A stretch of 64,000 bases of DNA, from contig CAMNSU010000004.1 of NCBI GenBank assembly GCA_946555455.1, positions 1-64,000 on the forward strand, written 5' to 3'. Shown piece by piece: positions 1-7,618 of the stretch. The DNA is from an uncultured Clostridia bacterium. Its GTDB lineage: Bacteria; Bacillota; Clostridia; RUG12999. The first letter of the stretch is position 1; every line of letters begins with the position of its first letter. Made by a program: the position numbers and the translations under genes. The notes beneath the pieces were generated by a model. The model had not been told where the DNA came from. It was given only the letters and a program-made list of their open reading frames with translations, and ran no database searches.

Positions 1-127
1 ATTGTTTCAAAATGAATTCAATTTCTTTGTTTGTTGAACGGCTGTTAGCGCGGGCAATGCTTTTGACTTTATTCAGCAGTTCTTCTGAAATTCTAAGAGA
101 AAACGGAGAAAAATAATTTCCATACAT
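1..127 (-). CDS. Arc/MetJ-like ribbon-helix-helix DNA-binding protein, partial
   Basis: Only the first 42 codons are inside the window; the rest lies beyond the left edge. Translation from the ATG at 125-127 gives an N-terminus containing FSLRISEELLNKVKSIA followed by a second helix with SRSTNKEIE. This is the strand-helix-helix pattern of Arc-type repressors, in which the beta strand reads bases in the major groove. An AAGGAG ribosome site at 138-143 lies 10 bases upstream of the ATG. The protein probably binds operators as a dimer of dimers; a perfect palindrome 63 bases upstream (190-217) is a natural candidate site. The fold call is fairly firm from the short pattern; the target genes are inference. 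Confidence 0.72.
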   Translation of the reverse strand, partial: MYGNYFSPFSLRISEELLNKVKSIARANSRSTNKEIEFILKQ

Positions 128-189
128 ATCAGATGCACTCCTTCGTTTTAATATCAAAATAATTGTACCATAATTTTTTGAAATTTTAT

Positions 190-217
190 GAATTCATTTT
201 ACATGCAAAATGAATTC
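190..217. promoter_or_regulatory. perfect 11-bp inverted repeat, candidate operator
   Basis: Arms GAATTCATTTT (190-200) and AAAATGAATTC (207-217) are exact complements around ACATGC. The palindrome lies upstream of the ribbon-helix-helix gene on the left and of the lyase promoter at 329-357 on the right, so it could serve an autoregulated divergent region. Function is inferred. Confidence 0.55.
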
Positions 218-328
218 GATTTTATAGAAGAATTTTTGTCGAATGAAAACGGCAAAAAGTGGTGGAAACCGCAGTAAAAAGAGACATTTACCGCATTTTG
301 CCGCCTGAAAATTTACATGTGAAAAAGA

Positions 329-357
329 TGGACATGTCAATTTATTTATGATATACT
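329..357 (+). promoter_or_regulatory. sigma-A-type promoter of the lyase gene
   Basis: TGGACA (329-334) and TATACT (352-357) are separated by 17 bases. Transcription would start near 364 and leave a leader of about 245 bases before the lyase start at 609. Confidence 0.55.
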
Positions 358-608
358 AAAGGCAACCGTTTTATAAATGAAATAAAGATGATTCTAAATG
401 GGAAAAAATGGAATGAAAATTTCCTTATGTCAGTAGAAAAAATGATTGAGGAACATGTATAGGCAGATATTAACGCACATTTGGCAAAGATAGAATGACA
501 GAACCATAAAATGATTTCAAATGGCTGCGTAGGCAAACAAAAGTTTAAGTCGAAGCGCAGCTTGGAATGGCAATGATAAGTGCAGGAATAAAAGGAGGCT
601 ATTACAAA
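358..608 (+). other. lyase leader region
   Basis: The A-rich leader has no convincing gene. A 24-codon open frame at 388-462 lacks a ribosome site. Positions 530-560 carry a degenerate copy of the TAGGCAAACAAAAG repeat also found at 5577, 48823 and (inverted) 51006. Confidence 0.4.
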
Positions 609-3419
609 ATGATATCTTTTGAAGGGCGGTTACCAAACTATATCCGTTGTCTTGGCGGAACGATTGAAATGACGACGGAACAATATAAATATGGAACACA
701 AAGTTTGAAATGGGACTATCGTGACGGTTCGCAGCTGCGGATTCGTGTGCCGGTTGGATATGCACCGATTACAGACGGCGAAGTGGATCAAACACGCTAT
801 GCCTGCGCATTATATATATTCGGAACCGGAAGCGGCGGGAAGTTGAACGTTGCTTTTTACAAAGAAGGACAGGGCTGCTGCACATTTGATATTCAGTTGG
901 GATTTAAAGGCTGGCGCAGCGTGAGCGCAGGATTTGACCGCGACATGAGAGGAGAGCCGGTGTTCGGCATGGACGAGATGGTTCTGGAGATACGCGGCGG
1001 GGAAGGCTGCATATTGCTGGATGAAATCGTTCCGGCAAACCGTATGGATTACCGCCACATTATGGCAAGTTATCAGACGCCGGATTTTCAGGTAAAGCTG
1101 GCGCCGATTGTCGCAGACTGGAGTTTGAAAGACTGCTTCCATGTAGACTATGTGGAAGAAGAAGATTTTGAACATATCCGCGATGTGATGTGCAACTACA
1201 TTATGGAGGAATTTCCGTGCAGTTTGTCGCGGCGGGACGAACTGCTCAGCGCCGTGGCGTCACTGCATATTTCCGAAGGGGCGTTTGGTCTTGTGGGCAA
1301 ACGGATTGAATATGCAAAGCAGCGGGTGCAGGTCGGCGCACCTGTTGGCAGTCAGCGTGACGACTATGCGGACTTGCGCTGGGTCTCTGATTTGCTGCGT
1401 GATTTAGCAGTTTGCTGTCGGACAAAACCGGATAAACATATGGAAGCAGCATATCTGAAATTGCTGCGCTTTTTGATGATACAGGGGTTTGCGGAAGGCA
1501 GCACGATGGGAACACATTCCATTTTGGATTATGCGCTGCGTCCACTCTATCATTCGCTGCTGCTCATGCAGGAAGCAATTCGTGCGGCAGGGATTGCGCC
1601 GGCGTTGGCAAACGCAATGCGCTGGTTTTTACATATGGGACAGCGTGGATTTTTGAAAGGACAGCCGCGTGATTTTGCATCGGCGGATGATTTTAATAAT
1701 CTTGCGCAGGGAATGTTGATTGCGATTCTTTTCATGGAAACGCCACAGCCGGCGGCAAATTGGATGATGGCATACCGTGCATGGCTGGCGGATAATATGC
1801 AGTTCACGGAAGGACTGCTGGATATGTTCAAAGAGGACGGCTGCATTTACCATCATGCCGGACATTATTTGGCGTATGGACAAGGCGCGATGTCGGGCGT
1901 TGCGCCGGTCGTCTATGCTTTGACAGGAACGGCGTATGACTTGCCGCTTCCGGCGTGGGAAAACATGAAATATGTGCTGCTGAATATGCGATTTCAATGT
2001 GGTAAACTGGATTATCCGATTGCGTTTTCCGGTAGACACCCACTGGGTACATGGGCGCTGGATAGGACGCCGTTTAAATATTTTGCACTCAGTGCACTGC
2101 GCCGCCATGATGAAGAAATGGTGAGCGTGTATCTGCGTCTGATGGGAAAACCCAAGACACAGATGGATTATATCCTTTCCACGTTTGCGCGTCCTGAAAA
2201 AACGCCGCAGGGCAACCGGTCTTATCCATATGCCTGTGCGAATGTACACCGGCGCGGCAAGTGGACGGTTGTGACAAAAGGATTTTCCCGCTACCTTTGG
2301 GGCAGCGAAATTTATCAGGGCAGCAACATGTATGGACGGTACCGTTCCTATGGCGTTGTGGAACTGGTGCATGAGGATGGGCTGCGTGCGAGCGGATTTT
2401 CCCATGACGGCTATGACTGGAACCGTTTTCCGGGCGCAACAACAGTTGTTTTGCCGATGGAACAGCTTCGGGCACAGGTACATAATGTGGATGCGCAAAG
2501 CGGATTTGAAGAAATGCTGCTGGGCAGCGAATCGTTTGCCGGCAGCGCGTCGTTGGACGGAAACGGTATGTTTTCCATGATTTTGACCGGACACCCCAAA
2601 TATGACGGTTCCATGCGGGCGTATAAATCCGTGTTTTTAATAGACAATTTCATTTTGCTGCTGGGCAGCGGCATTGAAAACAGCAGTTCATATGAAACGG
2701 AAACGACATTATATCAAAACGTGATTCGCACGGGCGACATGCCGCCGCAGCTGGGCGGAAAAATGATTACAGGCGAAGTCGTGATGAACGGTGCCGATGT
2801 GCTGGAGGATAACCGCGGTCATAAATATTATCTGCCGGAAGGCACACGTGTCCGCCTGCACTGCGGCGCACAAAAATCCATGAGTTCCACCGACACAGGC
2901 GAAACGGAAGGAGCGTTTGCGGTCGGCAGTATTTTGCATGGTATCTCACCCAAAAATGCATCCTATGTCTATGGCATTGGGATTGACGGCGCGCCGGAAC
3001 CAACCTATCAAGTGCTGCAACAGGACGAACGGGCGCACGCGGCAAGGGTCGGAGATGTGCTTTGCGCCGCATTGTTTACGCCGGGAGAGACGGCAGGCAT
3101 TGAAGCGGATGAACCGCTTTTGCTGATGATGCGGCAGACGGAAACGGGAATACGGATTGCCGTGTGCAACCCTGATTTGGGACTTTATGACGAAGACCCC
3201 ACGCAGTTTAATGAATTGGGGATTCAGCGCGAGGTCAGCATTTATTCACGGAATTGGCTGAAAACACCTGTAGCGACCAAGCGGGTACACATACGGCTGC
3301 CGGGTCTGTATTGTGACGCAGAGGGAGAGCCGCTGGACAACAAAGGCGGGAAAACCTGTTTGACATTGAACCTCAAAGGCGGCGCGGTGGTAACGCTGGA
3401 TTTGGCGCGCGCCGAGTAA
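609..3419 (+). CDS. polysaccharide lyase family 8, chondroitin ABC lyase-like, without signal peptide
   Basis: Predicted to cleave uronate-containing glycosaminoglycans by beta-elimination. The order is an N-terminal jelly-roll lyase domain (about residues 1-165), an alpha/alpha toroid (about 200-540) and beta-sandwich domains. Residues matching the four catalytic positions of Proteus chondroitinase ABC I are all present: His416 and Tyr423 in HHAGHYLAY, Arg476 in SGRHPLG, and Glu567 in GSEIYQGSNMYGRYRS; the later DWNRFPGATTV motif also fits. The ATG at 609 is preferred to the ATG at 567 because AAAGGAGG at 591-598 sits 10 bases before it. The protein is 936 residues, a usual length for the family. 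It starts MISFEGRLPN with no signal peptide, which is odd for an enzyme acting on polymers and suggests cytoplasmic cleavage of imported oligosaccharides. Exact substrate is unproven. Confidence 0.85.
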   Translation: MISFEGRLPNYIRCLGGTIEMTTEQYKYGTQSLKWDYRDGSQLRIRVPVGYAPITDGEVDQTRYACALYIFGTGSGGKLNVAFYKEGQGCCTFDIQLGFKGWRSVSAGFDRDMRGEPVFGMDEMVLEIRGGEGCILLDEIVPANRMDYRHIMASYQTPDFQVKLAPIVADWSLKDCFHVDYVEEEDFEHIRDVMCNYIMEEFPCSLSRRDELLSAVASLHISEGAFGLVGKRIEYAKQRVQVGAPVGSQRDDYADLRWVSDLLRDLAVCCRTKPDKHMEAAYLKLLRFLMIQGFAEGSTMGTHSILDYALRPLYHSLLLMQEAIRAAGIAPALANAMRWFLHMGQRGFLKGQPRDFASADDFNNLAQGMLIAILFMETPQPAANWMMAYRAWLADNMQFTEGLLDMFKEDGCIYHHAGHYLAYGQGAMSGVAPVVYALTGTAYDLPLPAWENMKYVLLNMRFQCGKLDYPIAFSGRHPLGTWALDRTPFKYFALSALRRHDEEMVSVYLRLMGKPKTQMDYILSTFARPEKTPQGNRSYPYACANVHRRGKWTVVTKGFSRYLWGSEIYQGSNMYGRYRSYGVVELVHEDGLRASGFSHDGYDWNRFPGATTVVLPMEQLRAQVHNVDAQSGFEEMLLGSESFAGSASLDGNGMFSMILTGHPKYDGSMRAYKSVFLIDNFILLLGSGIENSSSYETETTLYQNVIRTGDMPPQLGGKMITGEVVMNGADVLEDNRGHKYYLPEGTRVRLHCGAQKSMSSTDTGETEGAFAVGSILHGISPKNASYVYGIGIDGAPEPTYQVLQQDERAHAARVGDVLCAALFTPGETAGIEADEPLLLMMRQTETGIRIAVCNPDLGLYDEDPTQFNELGIQREVSIYSRNWLKTPVATKRVHIRLPGLYCDAEGEPLDNKGGKTCLTLNLKGGAVVTLDLARAE

Positions 3420-3526
3420 AGGGACAAATTTTTTTAGCAGTGCGGCGGATTTTGTAGAAATTCCGGCGGATTCTGCGAAATATGGCATAGCAACAAAATA
3501 TGTTAAAGTTTGAGGGAGGAATTGTT

Positions 3527-5359
3527 ATGAAAAAACTGGTATCGTTTGTGCTTATGATAGGGCTTTTGTGCAGCGTTGTGACGGCAGCCGCGGGCGAAGA
3601 AGTGCGGTGGGATTTGCAAAAACCTCCGGCAATAGAAGAGTATTATTTGGACACATATGGCGATTTTGAGTCAGAAGAACTCATCTTTTTCGGCGTGAGC
3701 GGCGGATTTCCAAAAGAAGACGCGAAGGCGGCGGCAGGGAAGATTGCACGGCTGCTTTCCGCTATTCCGTTTGAGCCGTCTGAAAAGCAAATAGAATTTC
3801 CGGGCGATGCAGGGATTCATCTCTATTTTCAACATGCAGCGGATATCGAACGAATAGCGCATGTGTTTATACTGCCGGAAGGGGTTCTCATGGCGGATAT
3901 AGCAAGAAAAGATTGGGTAAAACATAGCGCATTTATTGAAATGGATACACAAAAACTGGCAGCGGATATCCGAAACCTGATGAGCGATGCGATTCGTAAG
4001 GTAGAACAATATGAGGAGCAGCAGGAGCAGCAGAAAAAAGAGGAGCGCGCGCAATATGAAACAGAGCTTTCCTCTTTCCGAAAATTATATTCCGCAAAAG
4101 TGCCGAAGTTTACGTTCCAACGCATGGGAACAACACAGATGTCTCTTGAAGTGGGGATTTGTTCCTATCAGACGGTCGGCACCGGAACTCCTGTTTACGC
4201 CTACTATTTGGAACTGGGTGAGAATGGTACGGTTCGTGTGGCGGACAGCATAGATAAAAACAACACGGTTTCATTTTATGAACTGAAAATCTATCAGGAC
4301 AAGAGCAATCATAAGTATTATCTGAACCGTCAGAGTCAAAATATACTGAAATGCGTGGTGACGCTTGGCGTGTCCGCAGACGGCGCGTTAGAAACCATTG
4401 ACGCTACCATGTCACATTCTAACTACAAAGGGTCGGCGAAAAGAGGAGAATTTACCGAAAGCGGAACGCTGAAAACCTATGGCGATTTAAAATTGCCGGT
4501 TCCGGCGGCTACCCAAAAGACGGAAACACCGGAGCAAACAGAGACAAACAAACCGGATTCGGAACAGACGAAACCGGAGGATAAAACACCGACGGCGGAC
4601 GCGGAAACAAATAAAACCGATTCCGATACGCCGAATACAGATGACAAAAAACAGGAGCAGCAAGCGCCTGAGAACGGTGAAACGGAAAAGCAGCCGGAAA
4701 AACAGGAGGACGAGAAGCAGAACGGCGAGCAGCAGGAGGGCGAACCGCTGCCGACGGAACCCGAAAAACAACCGCCGACGCCTGCCGGAGAAATTACGGC
4801 GCAAACCTATCTGGAATGCGCCAACCGACTGAATCAATTGGGATTGCTGCGCGGCACGGGAAACGGATATGAACTGGAATCCGGATTCACACGCGCGCAG
4901 GGCGCGACAATGTTGGTTCGTCTGCTGGGCGAAGAAAAAACAGCTTTAGAACGCGTGCCGCAGGGGATTTTTACAGATGTTCCGGCGGACCATTGGGCGG
5001 CGCCGTATGTGGAATATTGCTATGAAAACGGTATCACCAAAGGAACCGGCGGCAATCAATATTCGCCGGAAACGCCAATGAACGGCGGGCAGTATATGAC
5101 GCTGGTTCTGCGCGCGCTGGGTTATACGGAAATAGAGCCGGAGAATGCCGCTGCCGCCGCCGTGGATTGTGCATTGCTGTCTCAGACAGAAGCAGAAAAG
5201 ATAGCGCAGATAGAACAGCTTGGAAGAGACAACATGGTTTATATTTCCTATCAGGCATTAACCGTACAGCGAGCGGACGGAAAAACGTTGATAGAAGCGT
5301 TGACAGAAAAACGCGCGGTTGAGACAGAAACCGCACGGCAGTTGGGGCTTTTGAAATAG
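3527..5359 (+). CDS. secreted SLH-domain protein with acidic linker
   Basis: A 610-residue surface protein. It has a signal peptide (MKKLVSFVLMIGLL..., cleavage near residue 24), an unrecognised region of about 300 residues containing a charged coiled-coil stretch (EQYEEQQEQQKKEERAQYE, around residues 165-185), a low-complexity Pro/Glu/Lys/Gln/Thr linker (about 325-420), and C-terminal SLH motifs (about 420-600, the third degenerate). SLH domains bind pyruvylated secondary wall polymer. The ATG at 3527 follows GAGGGAGGA and starts the signal peptide; an in-frame ATG at 3500 lacks a ribosome site. The gap to the lyase gene (107 bases) has no terminator, so the two may be co-transcribed. The function of the N-terminal region is unknown. 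Confidence 0.8.
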   Translation: MKKLVSFVLMIGLLCSVVTAAAGEEVRWDLQKPPAIEEYYLDTYGDFESEELIFFGVSGGFPKEDAKAAAGKIARLLSAIPFEPSEKQIEFPGDAGIHLYFQHAADIERIAHVFILPEGVLMADIARKDWVKHSAFIEMDTQKLAADIRNLMSDAIRKVEQYEEQQEQQKKEERAQYETELSSFRKLYSAKVPKFTFQRMGTTQMSLEVGICSYQTVGTGTPVYAYYLELGENGTVRVADSIDKNNTVSFYELKIYQDKSNHKYYLNRQSQNILKCVVTLGVSADGALETIDATMSHSNYKGSAKRGEFTESGTLKTYGDLKLPVPAATQKTETPEQTETNKPDSEQTKPEDKTPTADAETNKTDSDTPNTDDKKQEQQAPENGETEKQPEKQEDEKQNGEQQEGEPLPTEPEKQPPTPAGEITAQTYLECANRLNQLGLLRGTGNGYELESGFTRAQGATMLVRLLGEEKTALERVPQGIFTDVPADHWAAPYVEYCYENGITKGTGGNQYSPETPMNGGQYMTLVLRALGYTEIEPENAAAAAVDCALLSQTEAEKIAQIEQLGRDNMVYISYQALTVQRADGKTLIEALTEKRAVETETARQLGLLK

Positions 5360-5521
5360 TTGTGTCACGCGGACAGCGGATATTTTCTGTGATGTGCCTG
5401 TTTTAATGCTTCATGAAAGCGTATTGTACAAGAGTTGCAGAAAAAGAATCATTACGCTTCTTCTGGTGGAAGATATATGCAGAAACCATATGAAAATAAT
5501 TACTCCTTACCAATATAAAAT

Positions 5522-5558
5522 AAAACACGCGCCTGCAAGATAAGCAGGCGCGTGTTTT
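5522..5558. terminator. bidirectional rho-independent terminator
   Basis: A 15-bp perfect stem (5522-5536 with 5544-5558) around AAGATAA, with A residues on one side and T residues on the other. It serves the convergent genes ending at 5359 and 5694. The rest of 5360-5693 holds only a repeat at 5577-5608. Confidence 0.85.
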
Positions 5559-5576
5559 GTTTTCAGGTTTTTTCAA

Positions 5577-5608
5577 TAGGCAAACAAAAGTCGAATCCCT
5601 TATGCCTA
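5577..5608. repeat. TAGGCA...TGCCTA intergenic repeat, most complete copy
   Basis: A 32-base unit bounded by TAGGCA and TGCCTA with AAACAAAAGTCGAATCCC inside. Related copies lie at 530-560, 36830-36856, 48823-48850 and, inverted, about 50965-51010. All are intergenic. Confidence 0.6.
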
Positions 5609-5693
5609 GAGCGCTGGTCTACGAGATGTTTTCCAAAGAGACCGCAAATCTTTTGGAAAAATGTGCGCTTTTCTCCTAAAAAAGCATTTTTGT

Positions 5694-7475
5694 CTATTGC
5701 AGTTGCTGCACGATTCTTTGGAACACCGCCGCGGTTTGCGCTCTGGTGGCGTTTGCCGCCGGTGCAAAAGTGCCGTCCTCATTGCCCTGCAAAATGCCTT
5801 TATCCGCTGCCCAGACAGTCGCTTCTGCGGCATAATCGGAAATCGCGCTGCTATCCGTATAATTCAAATTGCCGTTTGCGGCGGTGTCATAGGCTTTGTA
5901 TTTGGCGTAGCGGTAGAGAATTGCCGCCATCTGTTCACGCGTGATGTTTTCCTCCGGCGCGAACAATTCATCGGAAACGCCTGCCACAATACCGTTTTGC
6001 CGCGCCCAATATACAGCGTTGCCGTACCAGCTTTGCGCGTCTACGTCCGCAAAGGGATATCCCAATATTTCATTGGATAAATCCGGCTGGTTTTCCAAGC
6101 GGTAGAGTACCGTCACGAACATTGCCCGTGTCACATCAGCCTCCGGCGCAAATTCCGTTTCGCTCACGCCCGTCATAAGACCGCAGTTACGAACGAATTC
6201 CACTGCCGACGCATACCATTCGCCGCTGTAAACGTCTGTGAAGATGCCGGTCGGTATACGGCTTCCGACTTCCGGAAGAGTGCGCAGAACAGGTCTGCCA
6301 AGCGATTCACTCATCACCCATGTGTCCGAGAAATCCCAACCGGCAAAGGTGGAAGGGTTGGAAAATGCCGCGTGGTCAATTGCAGCAGAATCAGCAGCAT
6401 CTGCATCAATAAAGGCTTCCGCGCGCAGCGAATAATATGATACCGTGCGTTCAAGGTTTATACCCGCAAGATAATAACAGCCGGTGACATTACCGGAGAT
6501 ATTCTTCCCAACGACTCCGCCGGGAGTCTGGTTGGTGGCAGTAACAGCGCCGGCATTATAACAATTGACAATCATTCCGGGAACTGTTTGGGTAAAGGAA
6601 CCGGGAGCATAGCTGCCGTTTTCTCCTGTAATTCCACCGCTCTTTATCCCATAGATAACGCTGCCGGTGTTATAGCAATTTTTCACGGTGCCCAGATTTC
6701 TCCCAAGGATACCGCCAACCACACTATGGACAGCACGGTGAGGATCGTATGGAACACCTTTAATAGTCCCTGTATTATAGCAACCGGTTATATTTCCGGT
6801 ATTGTAACCAGCAATGCCGCCACAATCATACATATTATCAATATCTCCCATATTGCAGCAGTCGCTTACGGTTCCGTTATTCTTGCCAACGATACCGCCG
6901 ATAGTATACCAACCGACAATTCCACTGAAATGATGACATGCTGTTATAGTTCCATCATTTATGCCAACAATGCCGCCGCCAGTGTTTTCGCAAAACAGTC
7001 CGCCCATATAATGACAGTCTATTACCATGCCCATATTTTGCGCAGCAATGCCGCCGGCAGAGGTGGTACCCCTGATATAACCATCTACATTGAGATGCTG
7101 AATCGTTCCTGTATTAACTCCAAATAGTCCTAGTCCTAAATAAGTACCGTCCGTCTGCTTCATATGGACTTCCTGTCTTATATAGAGTCCGGTGATTTTA
7201 TGTCCACCGCCGTCAAACGTGCCGGCGAAGGGTTTGTCCAGCGTGCCGATTGGCATCCATTGATGTTCTTCACTGCCGCCGAGGTCAATGTCCGCTGTGA
7301 GCGTGACAGTGGCGCCGCTGTAGTCGTTGCCTGCGTTCACGTTATCGCGGAAGGCTTCCAGTTCAGCAAGCGTGGAAATGATTAAATCCTCTGTTTCAAC
7401 GGCTGAAACAGCAGCCGAAACAAACAGGAGAACCAATGTAATAAGTGTGATGAACCCAAGTGGTTTCCGTTTCAT
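5694..7475 (-). CDS. GLUG-repeat surface protein with three C-terminal SLH domains
   Basis: A 593-residue secreted protein with a signal peptide (MKRKPLGFITLITLVLLFVSAAVSA), one module of GLUG-type repeats (about residues 28-405) and three SLH motifs (about 412-593). The repeats have the form GGIVGxNxGTVxxCYNTGxV and are expected to fold as a right-handed beta-solenoid. The module opens with the pattern ISTLAELEAFRDNVNAGN, which starts every module of the neighbouring 2116-residue protein. The ATG at 7473-7475 follows AAAGGA and starts a good signal peptide; an upstream TTG is less likely. The last 548 bases match the next gene except for one silent base, showing recent duplication or gene conversion. 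The ligand of the solenoid is unknown. Confidence 0.82.
   Translation of the reverse strand: MKRKPLGFITLITLVLLFVSAAVSAVETEDLIISTLAELEAFRDNVNAGNDYSGATVTLTADIDLGGSEEHQWMPIGTLDKPFAGTFDGGGHKITGLYIRQEVHMKQTDGTYLGLGLFGVNTGTIQHLNVDGYIRGTTSAGGIAAQNMGMVIDCHYMGGLFCENTGGGIVGINDGTITACHHFSGIVGWYTIGGIVGKNNGTVSDCCNMGDIDNMYDCGGIAGYNTGNITGCYNTGTIKGVPYDPHRAVHSVVGGILGRNLGTVKNCYNTGSVIYGIKSGGITGENGSYAPGSFTQTVPGMIVNCYNAGAVTATNQTPGGVVGKNISGNVTGCYYLAGINLERTVSYYSLRAEAFIDADAADSAAIDHAAFSNPSTFAGWDFSDTWVMSESLGRPVLRTLPEVGSRIPTGIFTDVYSGEWYASAVEFVRNCGLMTGVSETEFAPEADVTRAMFVTVLYRLENQPDLSNEILGYPFADVDAQSWYGNAVYWARQNGIVAGVSDELFAPEENITREQMAAILYRYAKYKAYDTAANGNLNYTDSSAISDYAAEATVWAADKGILQGNEDGTFAPAANATRAQTAAVFQRIVQQLQ
5695..6242 (-). 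repeat. 548-bp near-identical SLH cassette, copy 1
   Basis: Identical to 7620-8167 except at 6222 (G) against 8147 (A), a silent third-position change. It encodes the three SLH motifs and ends at the stop codon. Confidence 0.95.
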
Positions 7476-7537
7476 GGGCAAAATCCTTTCTTTGCAACTA
7501 TTTTATGCCAATTCTGCTAAGGTTTCGCTGTTTTTAT

Positions 7538-7584
7538 AGCTAAAGTTGGAACTCATGCCAATGGCATGAGTTCCAACTTTAGCT
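7538..7584. repeat. perfect 22-bp inverted repeat
   Basis: Arms at 7538-7559 and 7563-7584 are exactly complementary around AAT. It lies between the two SLH genes. There is no T tract on the side expected for a terminator of the minus-strand gene upstream, so its role (terminator, processing site or mobile remnant) is open. Confidence 0.7.
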
Positions 7585-7618
7585 TGCTTCAGTCAAATTT
7601 TCGTCCCAATAAATTCAT

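Noticed and set aside
1629-2594. Long minus-strand open frame opposite the lyase gene
   Set aside because: No ribosome site and composition of a mirror frame; the plus-strand gene has clear motifs.
4487-4837. Arg/Leu-rich open frame opposite the linker of the SLH protein
   Set aside because: It is the complement of the Glu/Lys/Gln-rich linker; low complexity, no start signal.
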